From NCBI RefSeq assembly GCF_010093065.1, contig NZ_CP048113.1, forward strand, positions 3,906,001 to 3,970,000: 64,000 nt of DNA, written 5' to 3'. A program made the translations under genes and the position numbers. This DNA is from Chitinophaga agri. Lineage in GTDB: Bacteria > Bacteroidota > Bacteroidia > Chitinophagales > Chitinophagaceae. Below, in pieces: positions 45,281 through 55,100 of this stretch; the first letter of the stretch is position 1, and each line of letters opens with the position of its first letter. Below the pieces are notes generated by a model, which saw nothing but the letters and a program-made list of their open reading frames with translations, ran no database searches and had not been told where the DNA came from.

Positions 45281-46261
45281 TCAGGTCACTGCAAATGCCT
45301 TTGCCATCAATATGGACAATGGCAGCAGGATCAATACCAGTAAAGCGTGCGGAAAAGTGGAGAAAGCGGCTACCCAGGCGGCGTTCATGGCGACCAGCGC
45401 AATGATGCCCCCTTTAACTGCTTTCCCTATATTAGGACCTGTAGGGTCTTTGATCGCATTGAATAATGGCAGATTGATCATAATGGCGAACAGCACGATA
45501 AATGGTATGGCAGCCACGATATGACCATTCAGTGCGGCCAGTGCCAGTATAGTACCATAGACCAGCGCATAACAGATAGCTGTCATACGCAGTGTGCGTG
45601 TATTGCCCCCGTGTACTTCTCCCCGGCTGATAGCAGTCACTGCTGCAATATATAATACCGGGATAAGTCCTATCCACCAGTACTTATGTAAGGCAGGCAC
45701 GACCATGCTGATCCCCATGAGGAGGTTTAGTCCCCGGCACAGCCCCATATTGACTGGTCCCCAGGGCAGATGTTTTCCCCATTTGTCATATACCAGTGCA
45801 CTGATAGCAATGCCCAGTGCCAGGTATCCTGTGACACGGCCTACTGTAAAGGCGGCCAGTATCCCTACCAGTAACAGGTAACTACCCAGTACAATGGCCT
45901 GGGTTTTAGAAATGACACCACTGGGTATAGGACGTTCAGGACGTTCTACTTTATCAAGTTCCGCATCCATCACATCATTGAACACCACGCCACCACCATA
46001 TAGACCGATCGTTGCGAGACACATACATACAACAGGCAATAAGTGGTCAAGATAATTGGCCACTTCAGAACCCAGGAAACCGGAAATAGCGATCCCAGCC
46101 AATATATCAGCCACAGCTGTGACTATGTTGGCGGGGCGCATTAAACGTAAATATCCTATTAACTTGCTTACTATATAATTCACCGGGCTCGGGTTTTCTT
46201 CAAGCAGGCAATACCATACACGGGCCGTGTAGGGCTGCAGCCATGTTCTGCAGTCATACAT
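45281..46261 (-). CDS. eboC: EboC, UbiA-family prenyltransferase of the ebo cluster
   Basis: The 326-residue membrane protein has about nine helices and the UbiA signatures. The first acidic motif is NDVMDAELDKVERPERPIPSG (about 95-115; its core NDVMDAELD binds the prenyl diphosphate through magnesium). The second aspartate motif is less regular, as in other EboC-like proteins. UbiA enzymes attach isoprenoid chains to aromatic or quinone-like acceptors in the membrane. Together with the cyclase EboD this suggests the cluster makes or handles a prenylated ring compound. The N-terminal 35 residues before LRLMRPANIVTAVADI are variable, so the start is less certain. Confidence 0.92.
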   Translation of the reverse strand: MYDCRTWLQPYTARVWYCLLEENPSPVNYIVSKLIGYLRLMRPANIVTAVADILAGIAISGFLGSEVANYLDHLLPVVCMCLATIGLYGGGVVFNDVMDAELDKVERPERPIPSGVISKTQAIVLGSYLLLVGILAAFTVGRVTGYLALGIAISALVYDKWGKHLPWGPVNMGLCRGLNLLMGISMVVPALHKYWWIGLIPVLYIAAVTAISRGEVHGGNTRTLRMTAICYALVYGTILALAALNGHIVAAIPFIVLFAIMINLPLFNAIKDPTGPNIGKAVKGGIIALVAMNAAWVAAFSTFPHALLVLILLPLSILMAKAFAVT

Positions 46262-46295
46262 CGGACGAGCATAAATATTACCGGCTTGTAACTGT

Positions 46296-47282
46296 TTATC
46301 TGATAATATTAGACTGTTTATCTATTCTTGGCTGCTGACCACCTCGCAGCACTGTACTACCGTTGAATTTCAGACTTTGATCAATATCTTTAACCGTATC
46401 AAAATCAGCTTCATCTATTTGTCCGCTTTGAGCGAAAGCAGCTATAGCGTTGCGGAAAGTTACCAAATGAATATCATTCAAGTCAATACCACTTTCGTGC
46501 ATGAGGGCCGCGGTTTTAGGTACAGCCAGCGGGTCACTGATGCCCCAGTCAGCGGCAGAATTGACCATTATGCGTTCACTACCATACTGTTTTACAATTT
46601 CTACCATGCGTTCATTACCCATTTTAGTAAATGGATAAATAGTGAATGCAGCCCAGAAACCGCGATCAAGTACTTCCTTAACGGTCTCCTCATTGTTGTG
46701 ATCAACGATGATCATACGTGGGTCCAGCCCATGTTCCAGCGCGATATCCATGCTGCGCTGTGTCCCTTTTTTCTTGTCCCTGTGCGGGGTATGTATCTGT
46801 ACAGGTAGCCCTGCTTCCTTGGCCAGTTCCAGCTGTGCGCGATAGTATTTTTCCTCTGCCGGCGTCTGATCGTCAAAGCCGATCTCGCCAACGCCCACTA
46901 CGCCCTCTTTATAAAGGAAAGAAGGCAGGATCTCCATGACAGCTTCTGCCAGTCGTTCGTTATTCGCTTCTTTCGAATTGAGTCCTATCGTGCAGTAATG
47001 TTTAATACCAAATTGAGAGGAACGGAAACGCTCCCATCCGATCAGGCTATTGAAATAATCCCTGAAGGTATCCACACCGGTACGTGGCTGTCCCAGCCAG
47101 AAGGCCGGTTCGATAATAGCCACGACACCTGCATCCGCGAGCGCCTGATAATCATCAGTGGTGCGGGATGTCATATGTATGTGCGGATCAAAAAAACGCA
47201 TTCCTTTAATGCGTTCCATATACGAGGAAGGTGTGGTGATAGGTTGAAATTCTTTACCTGTTAGCTCATGACTACAACACAT
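46296..47282 (-). CDS. eboB: EboB, TatD-like TIM-barrel metal hydrolase of the ebo cluster
   Basis: The 328-residue protein has the TatD/amidohydrolase pattern: the FFDPHIHM metal motif (His34 and His36), VVGVGEIGFDD with its bridging Glu, GLPVQIHTPHRDKKKGT, MIIVDHNNEETVKEVLD and VNSAADWGISDPLAVPKT. A start at the internal MERIKGMRFFDPHIHM (47219) is possible. It is a cytoplasmic-looking hydrolase. In ebo clusters EboB sits next to EboC; here the intergenic spaces are 34 bp (to eboC) and 108 bp (to eboA). The substrate is unknown. Confidence 0.92.
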   Translation of the reverse strand: MCCSHELTGKEFQPITTPSSYMERIKGMRFFDPHIHMTSRTTDDYQALADAGVVAIIEPAFWLGQPRTGVDTFRDYFNSLIGWERFRSSQFGIKHYCTIGLNSKEANNERLAEAVMEILPSFLYKEGVVGVGEIGFDDQTPAEEKYYRAQLELAKEAGLPVQIHTPHRDKKKGTQRSMDIALEHGLDPRMIIVDHNNEETVKEVLDRGFWAAFTIYPFTKMGNERMVEIVKQYGSERIMVNSAADWGISDPLAVPKTAALMHESGIDLNDIHLVTFRNAIAAFAQSGQIDEADFDTVKDIDQSLKFNGSTVLRGGQQPRIDKQSNIIR

Positions 47283-47390
47283 GTCGATTACTATTTATTT
47301 GAGACCTGTAAAAATGTACAACCTGCTACTGCGGGCTGAGGTTTCCGTTTCGCAAGTTAAGATTATATACACTGAAGGTGTGATACACGT

Positions 47391-48281
47391 TTATGCTATT
47401 CGTGCAGCAACGGTTTCCCATGTCAGCCGATGGCTGGCTACTTCCGCTTCTAAAGTGGCAGATTGCGCCAGTAATGCCTGTGCCGGCCCATATGTACTTG
47501 AAGCACAAGCCAAAGCAGCTGCGTCTCTTTCTACATTCACCTCTGAATGCCATACGCGCTGGATGTCGGCAAAGTTATCTTCCGTAATAAACGGACCTAC
47601 CAGGCGCCATAACAAAGGATGTACTTTCCTTCCGGCTGCCCAGCGCTCGTGTGCATAGTCTGTTAATATGGCTGCCAGCTGACGGTTGGCTCTTTCGTCA
47701 AGCCCGGCTATAAGATGGATAGGTTTGTCAGTAAAAAACGCTTTCATTACCAGCTGATTCCACGCTGGCTCTTCCAGATGACGGGAAGGATATACATTGT
47801 GTAACATGACCGCTTCCTGTACCGGACCAATATTGGAACGGACGCCTTCAGTCGTGCGGAATACCCATGCATCCGGCCATGCCAGCAGGGGTAATGCACT
47901 GTAAAGTGCTGCCTGTTCATTCATATCGGCGGCATCGAATAAGCCTTCTATCACTTTCACATACAGTTCCCTGTCGGCAGCCGGCAATTGCAGCAGCCAC
48001 CATACCCGCACCAGCTTATCTAACGTATAACCCTGTATGAAGAACGGCATATCCGGCGCCACTTCGATGAACGGAGTGTCCGTGCTGATCACCTGTCTGC
48101 CCGTAAACCGTGGAATGGCCGTAAATGTAAGATTGAACCGCTGTACGCTTACCGGCTCTCCGAGTTTCTCCTGTTGTTGTGCTATCCAGGTGAGTGCCTG
48201 CTCCGTACTATGCTGTCTGATAATGTCAAATAATAACGCTTCTGTGTTATTCCTGTCGTGGTAATATGCTTGTTCCATCAC
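47391..48281 (-). CDS. eboA: EboA, first protein of the ebo cluster
   Basis: The 296-residue protein lacks a signal peptide and is predicted helical throughout (EALLFDIIRQHSTEQALTWI, then FFTDKPIHLIAGLDERANRQ and ILTDYAHERWAAGRKVHP). It matches what is known of EboA: a soluble, ARM/HEAT-like protein encoded first in the cluster. The start may be the second Met (48278). Its function is unknown; it may be a partner or scaffold for the other Ebo proteins. A -7-like TAACTTTA lies on the minus strand at 48304-48311. Confidence 0.9.
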   Translation of the reverse strand: MMEQAYYHDRNNTEALLFDIIRQHSTEQALTWIAQQQEKLGEPVSVQRFNLTFTAIPRFTGRQVISTDTPFIEVAPDMPFFIQGYTLDKLVRVWWLLQLPAADRELYVKVIEGLFDAADMNEQAALYSALPLLAWPDAWVFRTTEGVRSNIGPVQEAVMLHNVYPSRHLEEPAWNQLVMKAFFTDKPIHLIAGLDERANRQLAAILTDYAHERWAAGRKVHPLLWRLVGPFITEDNFADIQRVWHSEVNVERDAAALACASSTYGPAQALLAQSATLEAEVASHRLTWETVAARIA

Positions 48282-48367
48282 CCGGGCTAATTTATCTAGT
48301 GCCTAAAGTTAGCAGATTAAGTATTAAAAAAAGTGAAAAACTGTGATGGATGGTGTAGTAAATAAAA

Positions 48368-48388
48368 GAGAGGCACCTTGTGCCTCTC
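48368..48388 (-). terminator. Hairpin terminator of the tiny frame or of the heme protein gene
   Basis: A 9-bp perfect stem (48368-48376 and 48380-48388) with a 3-nt loop is followed on the minus strand by TTTTATTT. It lies 12 bp after the 25-codon frame and 272 bp after the next gene. Confidence 0.75.
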
Positions 48389-48399
48389 CTTCCGCCATT

Positions 48400-48477
48400 C
48401 TAAAACCTGATCAGTTCAATCAGGAGTATCTTTAACAACAATAATGCAGCGGCGATTATTGTCGGATATGTTTTCAT
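48400..48477 (-). CDS. Possible 25-residue membrane peptide
   Basis: ATG at 48475-48477 opens MKTYPTIIAAALLLLKILLI and ends with ELIRF, a single predicted helix with a positive start and no Pro in the core. It is followed by a tight terminator 12 bp later, which is the main reason to list it. No related gene is seen in the window. It could be a real small membrane protein, or part of an untranslated RNA made from the same unit. Confidence 0.35.
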   Translation of the reverse strand: MKTYPTIIAAALLLLKILLIELIRF

Positions 48478-48659
48478 TATTGATTACAGGGAAAAAGCCA
48501 TACTATACGTGGGCTAAACTATAGTTTCAGCAGCATAGATTTAGATTTTTACCTGACGTTGTATATGCAATATAATAAATTATTTGTTACAACTGCAATC
48601 GAATGATCAAAAATCTGTTCTACTCTATACTATTTTTAAACTGAGAAAGCATAACATAT

Positions 48660-50141
48660 TCATTTCAAGTTATTTCGAAGCAATACCAGGGGGATGTTAA
48701 CATTCGAACCGGGCTTTATATCACCCTGGATCATAAAGCCTTTGGAATAGTTCCCAAGGACGATATCCAGGTCACCGTCATGGTCATAGTCAGCGGCATC
48801 CATACAGATCCAGCGACCGGCTGCCTTCAATGCCGGCATCGTATGCGGCGTGAATGCCAGCGGTCCTTCCTGCCGGAAAAGAATGAATGACTCTTCAGGC
48901 CGGTTCTTCAGATCTGCAAAAAAGGCAATGCTGGCAATATCCAGGTCACCGTCTCCATCAAAGTCGGCGGCAATGGCTTTTGTACAGCCATTGACCGGGT
49001 AAGACCAGGCTTTCTCAAAACGGAAGTCCCCTTTGTTCAGATAGAGATACACGCCGTGAAAGGGCTTCAGCTCCATGGAGTAGTCCCCGTTGTCACCGGA
49101 GGTATAAAGTATATCAGGCAGGCCGTCGTTGTTCATATCCACTACCTGGAAGCTGGTCGAGCCATTTACCGGCGGGAAGCGCAGCAGGGATTGCTGCTTA
49201 AATCCGCCATGCTGATCGTTCAGGAACAACCAGAGCCCTTCATCGCCATAGGCGAACAGTGTCATGATATCCGGCCAGCCGTCTTTATTAAAGTCATCTA
49301 CAACGGAATGAATGGCCCCTGGCACCTCCCATATTGCTTTACGCTGGTAGTCCTGCTCTGCGGTTTGCTGCAGGATGTATAGTCCGCCATAGTCATGTCC
49401 GAACCCATTCACCAGGTAGTCCAACCGGCCGTCCTTATTGAAGTCTGCTCCGATACTCTGCACAGGACGGGGTAATCCCATGCCGATCGTTTTCACCTGT
49501 GTTGCCTCCGGTTGCGCAGGATGCACCTCCCACAGCATGCCCTGTGCAATATCTACAGCACGGATACTACCAATGCAGGTCAGCAGGGCGGTATCTGCCG
49601 CCCGCCAGTTCATAGCTACAGCAGTGGATTGCAGTTTTATAGCCGGACGACCATTCAGTGTGCTATCCCATTGATAGAGGGTGGCCCCGTTTTCAGACGA
49701 GGAATAGAGAGCGCCTGTGAATGGATTGATGGAAACCATGGTTGTAGTAGCGGTCACTGGTGTCTCATTTGTCTTCACCACTGGTTGCACGAGATCGAAC
49801 AGCTGCAGGTCGGCTTTCAATGGTTGAGGTAGTACGGCGGCCGGCAGCTGCTGGGGAGCCAGGGTTTTATAATAGTCTACAATAGCGTTCCATTCTTCTA
49901 TTGTAAGATTAGTGCCTTTACCAGGTTTGACATAGTAACTGCTTTCCTGCCATACGCCAATGCCCAGTTTAGGGGCCATAGCGGGCAGTACATGCTGTGT
50001 CCAGGTATTCTGGTCCAGCATGGCCGGAGCGACCGGTAAATGGCAGCTACCGCAGTATTTTTCGGAAAGGAGTTTGCCTTTTTCCTGCTGGGAGAGGGTG
50101 CAGGAGGTGAGCACAAGGAGAAAAGGTAGTAATTTTTTCAA
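48660..50141 (-). CDS. c-type heme / FG-GAP repeat lipoprotein
   Basis: The 493-residue protein has a lipoprotein signal (LVLTSC, Cys14), a single heme c site (CGSCH at about 30-34, then PAMAPKLG with a potential Met ligand) and, from about residue 230, a beta-propeller of FG-GAP/VCBS-like repeats with calcium-type motifs such as ADFNKDGRLDYL, DDFNKDGWPDIM, VDMNNDGLPDIL, ADFDGDGDLDIA and ADYDHDGDLDIV. Such proteins sit on the outer side of the membrane and may take electrons from, or bind, an extracytoplasmic partner. It is upstream of eboA but separated by a terminator, and lies next to a SusC/SusD pair on the same strand. Confidence 0.88.
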   Translation of the reverse strand: MKKLLPFLLVLTSCTLSQQEKGKLLSEKYCGSCHLPVAPAMLDQNTWTQHVLPAMAPKLGIGVWQESSYYVKPGKGTNLTIEEWNAIVDYYKTLAPQQLPAAVLPQPLKADLQLFDLVQPVVKTNETPVTATTTMVSINPFTGALYSSSENGATLYQWDSTLNGRPAIKLQSTAVAMNWRAADTALLTCIGSIRAVDIAQGMLWEVHPAQPEATQVKTIGMGLPRPVQSIGADFNKDGRLDYLVNGFGHDYGGLYILQQTAEQDYQRKAIWEVPGAIHSVVDDFNKDGWPDIMTLFAYGDEGLWLFLNDQHGGFKQQSLLRFPPVNGSTSFQVVDMNNDGLPDILYTSGDNGDYSMELKPFHGVYLYLNKGDFRFEKAWSYPVNGCTKAIAADFDGDGDLDIASIAFFADLKNRPEESFILFRQEGPLAFTPHTMPALKAAGRWICMDAADYDHDGDLDIVLGNYSKGFMIQGDIKPGSNVNIPLVLLRNNLK

Positions 50142-50210
50142 GTGGAATGCGGGATAGGTAAATGAATGATATACTAAATATCGTTTTTAATAGTCACTTT
50201 TCAGACAAAA

Positions 50211-50240
50211 AAGAAAGGCCCTGTTGCCAGGGCCTTCTTT
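50211..50240 (-). terminator. Terminator of SusC/SusD locus 3
   Basis: A 9-bp core stem (50215-50223 and 50228-50236) with outer A/T pairs and a 4-nt loop lies 26 bp after the susD stop; the minus transcript continues into a run of T. Confidence 0.8.
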
Positions 50241-50265
50241 CCTCTTCTAAAAAATAACAACTTTA

Positions 50266-52062
50266 TTAATAACCTGTATTCTGTTCCAGTGTTTTCACAC
50301 CGCCTTTCAGACTCAGGTCGATCTGACGCTGAGGAATAGGATAGTATTCGTTACGAGGCGTAACAAATTTAGCACCACCCAGGTCACTTGTGATCTTAGA
50401 TTCGTATGCATAGAACTTGGTCAGTTCCGCGTTAGCAGTACCCCAGCGAACGATATCGAAATAACGCTGACCTTCCATCGCCAGTTCCAGCTTACGTTCG
50501 AAACGAATCGCTTTCAATGCATAGTCTTTACCCTGAGCTGCAAATCTGCCAGCAGGATAATTCGCTACCACATAGTTAGCAGCTGGCGTAGTAGAGAAGC
50601 CGCCCATTGGCGCTGCATCATTGAGGTATTTGTAAACGGCTGTCTTCGGATTAGCCGCTCTTGTGCGCACGTCGTTTACATAGCCCTGTGCAGCATCCAG
50701 GTTACCCAGTTCTGCTTCTGTTTCAGCAGCGAGCAGGAGAACATCTGAATAACGGATCAACACCAGGTTGATCGCTGAACCAGGCGCCCAGGAGTTAGGA
50801 TCTTTGTATTTATCCTGATTGTACTGCCAGTATACGTTCTTTTTAGGCGCATATGGACCTGCATAATCCTGATCGCGTACCCAGCTACGGCCAGGGTGGT
50901 TACCCCAATCCAGGAATGGAATACCGCGACGACCAACTGTCCAGTCCAGGCGTGGGTCCAGGTTACCAGCATCCGGTGTGAACGGAGCGGTAGACAGGAT
51001 CTTCATATCGCTCTTTACAGCCTGTGTATTATAATCATCCAGGTAAGGTAAACCATTCGCGTCAGTACGATAAGAGTTTACCAGGTCCTGTGTAGGCTGA
51101 TAGAATCCGCAACAACCGAATGGGCTGTTGTAAGGGAAGTTCAGCATCTCACCCTGGTTACCGTTGGCGATCAGACCAGAACCGTTATTGGCTGACATCT
51201 GAATAGCAAAGACAGACTCAGTATTATTCTTTGTTGCAGCATCGAAGTTATCTTCAAATCTGTCGGTCAGTTTATATCGCTCACCTTTGGATGTTACACC
51301 TTGTGCAATGATGGTAGTAAACAAAGGTTTCGCATCTGTCCATTTCTTCTCATATACATAGGTCTTCGCCAGATAAGCTGCTGCTGCCCATTTGTTGGCA
51401 CGGCCAATCTGTGACTGCGTATTAGGCAGATTATCATATGCATATTTGAAGTCTTCTTCAATCTTAGGCCAGATATCTACGTTATTCGGCTGTTTGTAGT
51501 CATCAAGATGCGTTTCGTCTACCCATGGCACTTTATTGAACATTTTCTTCAGCTCAAAGTAATAGTGACCACGCAGGAAACGACCTTCTGCCTGTACCTG
51601 TGTCTTTTCAGCATCTGTCATATCCTTCACATCAGGCAGTAATGACAGGATCACATTCACACGTACCACACCATCAAATAACACTTTCCACTTTGTGTTG
51701 AAAAATCCGTTACTGGCGTCAAACTGGCCCGTTGCTATCAGACTGATAGGTGGCTGGTCAGTCGCATCACTACCTTTATGGGCATCACCTGCGGCAACGC
51801 TACCATAGATCCAGTTGCTTGGTGCAGCCTCCCATGGGCCACCACCGCCGATAGCTGCCTGAGCCTCCTGCTGACCATCCAGTGCCGCATAAGCACCGAT
51901 CAGTAATTCACCGATACCTGCTTTTGTAGATACGGAAGCGGGAGTAAGAGAACCCTGTGGCTCACGTTCCAGAAAACTTTTACTACAGGCGTGGAAGAAC
52001 AGCCCTCCAGCCACTACAGCTGCCGCAAGTATATATTTTGATTGAAAGAATTGTCTTTTCAT
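50266..52062 (-). CDS. SusD/RagB-family lipoprotein (locus 3)
   Basis: The 598-residue protein has a lipoprotein signal (VVAGGLFFHACSK, Cys near residue 26) and the full SusD layout: LREPQGSL-type start of the mature part (LEREPQGSLTPASVS), helical repeats with EGRFLRGHYYFELKKMF, and a C-terminal RagB/SusD region with RYSDVLLLAAETEAELG, FERKLELAMEGQRYFDIVRW and the end KGGVKTLEQNTGY. It lies 56 bp downstream of the partner susC. The surface partner and ligand are unknown; no hydrolase gene accompanies the pair. Confidence 0.95.
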   Translation of the reverse strand: MKRQFFQSKYILAAAVVAGGLFFHACSKSFLEREPQGSLTPASVSTKAGIGELLIGAYAALDGQQEAQAAIGGGGPWEAAPSNWIYGSVAAGDAHKGSDATDQPPISLIATGQFDASNGFFNTKWKVLFDGVVRVNVILSLLPDVKDMTDAEKTQVQAEGRFLRGHYYFELKKMFNKVPWVDETHLDDYKQPNNVDIWPKIEEDFKYAYDNLPNTQSQIGRANKWAAAAYLAKTYVYEKKWTDAKPLFTTIIAQGVTSKGERYKLTDRFEDNFDAATKNNTESVFAIQMSANNGSGLIANGNQGEMLNFPYNSPFGCCGFYQPTQDLVNSYRTDANGLPYLDDYNTQAVKSDMKILSTAPFTPDAGNLDPRLDWTVGRRGIPFLDWGNHPGRSWVRDQDYAGPYAPKKNVYWQYNQDKYKDPNSWAPGSAINLVLIRYSDVLLLAAETEAELGNLDAAQGYVNDVRTRAANPKTAVYKYLNDAAPMGGFSTTPAANYVVANYPAGRFAAQGKDYALKAIRFERKLELAMEGQRYFDIVRWGTANAELTKFYAYESKITSDLGGAKFVTPRNEYYPIPQRQIDLSLKGGVKTLEQNTGY

Positions 52063-52118
52063 TTTGTATGATTTAATATCCTCAATATTTTAACCTTTCA
52101 CATTAACAATGGTCGATA

Positions 52119-55100
52119 TTAAAAGCCAACGTTAACACCCACCAGGAACTGACGCTGGTTTGGATAAGCTCCCTCATCCAGACCGAAAGCCTGTGTAGAA
52201 CCGGTGATCTCAGGATCGATACCAGAGTACTTCGTGATGGTGAAGAGGTTAGCAGCCTGTACGTAGATACGGAACTTCTCGATACCTACACGGTTTAACA
52301 CTGATCTTGGCAGTGTATAACCTAACATCATATTCTTAGCACGCAGATAAGAACCATTTTCTACGAGGAAAGAGTTAGGAACAGTGTTGGTACTGAAAGA
52401 ACCTTCGTTCTCCTGAATAGGCGCTTTTGCGTTCATGTTATCAGGTCTCCAGGAATCATACAGGGCAGTTTTGCTCTTTGCACCTGCGAAAGATGGATAG
52501 AAGTCTGTCCACCAGCGTACCTGGTTCCAGATATTGTTACCCTGTACACCATAGAAGAAAGCAGTAAAATCAAAGCCTTTGTATTTCAGCTCGATGTTCA
52601 GACCATAGCTGAAATCAGGGCTTGGGTTCCCCAGGAAGGTGCGGTCAGCTTCAGTGATGATACCATCACCGTTTGTATCCTGGTAACGGAAACGTCCCAG
52701 TCCGATACCTGTCTGATAAACGGAGTTAACATTACCGGTAACCTTCTGTGCCTGTTCATTTGCAGCAGTAATTTCCTGTGCAGTATTCCAGAAACCAACG
52801 GTTTTGTAACCATAGAAGCTGGAGATCGGATGATCCACCGCGTTACGGATGATAAAGTTACCATTGAAACGACGTGCTTCCAGGTCGAAGTATGGCGCAT
52901 CACCAGAGATATTCACGATCTTGTTGGAATAGCTGGTGAAGGTAGCTCCTACTGTTAATGACAGGTCTTTTGTCAGATTGAGGTTCACCACGTTGATACC
53001 GAGATCAATACCATGGTTCTTCATTTCTGCAATATTCACATCCGGAGGTGTAGGACGTCCCGCAGTTCCTGACAATTCAGGCTTGAACAACAGGTCTTTT
53101 ACACGTTTCTGATAGTAGTCAGCCGTGATTTCCAGTTTGCCTTTGAAGAGGGTCGCATCGATACCAACGTTCATATTGATATTGCTTTCCCATTTCGCAT
53201 TTGGGTTACCGATATATGTACGGAAGAAACCAGAGTTAATAGTATTGCTGGTACCACCGATATCATAGAAAGAAGAGCCCTTGCTCAGACCGAACTGTGT
53301 AAACGCATTAGATGCATTTACGTTCAGCTGGTTACCCATGATACCGTAACCTCCCCTGATCTTCAGGTCAGAGATCCAGGTCACCTGTTTGAGGAATGCT
53401 TCCTGGGAAACACGCCAACCTGCGCTCACAGCGGGGAATGTACCGTAACGGTTGTTAGCACCAAAGCGGCTTGAACCATCCCGACGTACTACCAGACCTA
53501 ACAGGTATTTATCCATCAGGCTATAATCCAGTCTTCCGAATAAGGAGAAGAGACCATCTGTCAGCACGTTGCTCGAATGGTTCATTGTTCCTGTACCGCT
53601 ACCCAGGTTGGTGAAGTCAGGATCGAAGCTGAAATAGTTCTGTGTGGTGGCTGTTGAATAACGTTCGTTGTTATCAAAAGCTTCTGTACCCACCACCACT
53701 TTAATATTGTGCACCTTACCGATAGTCTGGGCATATGTCAAAGCGTTGGTCCATGTCCAGTTACGGATGTTACCATTTGTTTCTGTGTAGGAATTCACCT
53801 TATCATTTTCAGCGTTCTCATATTCAGGGTAGGTGAACTCATGTGTATAACCTGAATAGATTTCTCCACCGAAAGTAGTGCGGAAGGTAAAGTGATCCAG
53901 GAAGTCTACTTCACCATACACACTACCGAGTAAACGGTTGATCAGCCCTTTGTTACTTCTGGTACGGTCCTGTATAGCTACCGGGTTACGGGCGTTACCT
54001 AACTGTGCACCATTTGTGCTGAAGGAACCTGCAAAGTTGCCATTAATATCATGTACCGGAATGATCGGCTGTTCACGGAACGCCATACCAATACCGCTAC
54101 CTTCTGTTAATGCATCGATACGTGGGTTGTCCATTACTGAGAAAGCTAAGTTCTCACCAATGCGTACATGCTTACTCACATTGAAGTGGCTGTTAGAACG
54201 GATGGAGTAACGTTTCAGGTAGGTATTGAGTAATGTACCTTTCTGATCGAAATAGTTGAAGGACAGGAAATAAGAACCCTGTTCTCCGCCACCACCAACA
54301 GATACGTTATGGCTGGTGATATATGCAGGTTTAAATATTTCGTGGAACCAGTCTGTACCTGTTTTATTCGCGCGGGTAATGCGATAGAATTTATCCAGGT
54401 CAGAAGGTGTTTTGTAGTTAGGATCAACAAAATATTTTGATGGATCCACTCCCGGATCGCCTTCCATCAGACCGCCTGGTGCAATATAGTCCGGCAGTCT
54501 TGGTGTAGCACCTGCACCATACAGCCCGTCATTATATACAACATTCGGATTCGTATTTTTAAGCGCCATCCATTTCAGGTCGGCCATTTCCTGAGAGCTC
54601 AGGATGTCCCATACGTTGCCACCTTTAGGACGTTGCGTACCATAATAACCATCATAGGTTACACGCACTTTGCCATCAGTTTTACCACGTTTGGTGGTAA
54701 CGATCACAACACCGTTTGCTGCTCTTGCACCGTAGATAGATGCAGAACCAGCATCTTTCAGTACCTGCATAGAGGCAACGTCATTAGGATTGAGGTCAGC
54801 GATGTTCTGGGTAGGAACTCCATCAATAACGTACAGCGGCGTGTTGTTACCGAAAGTGTTCACACCACGGATACGTACCTGCGGCTCCTGGCCCGGCTGA
54901 CCGGAACCAATTACGGTGATACCGGATACCTGACCCTGTAACTGGTTACTTACCTGAGCTGTTGGCTGACGGCTGATCTGATCAACGTTTACAACAGATA
55001 CGGCACCTGTCAGGTCTTTCTTTTTCTGTGTGGCGTAACCTGTTACAACTACTTCATCAAGGGAACCTACCTTTTCGGTAAGGGCTATCGTAACACTTGT

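Larger units (their letters stand above)
48282..48659. other. 378-bp gap with a possible tiny gene
   Basis: Holds the terminator at 48368-48388 and a 25-codon minus-strand frame at 48400-48477; otherwise AT-rich DNA that must include the ebo promoter. Confidence 0.5.
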
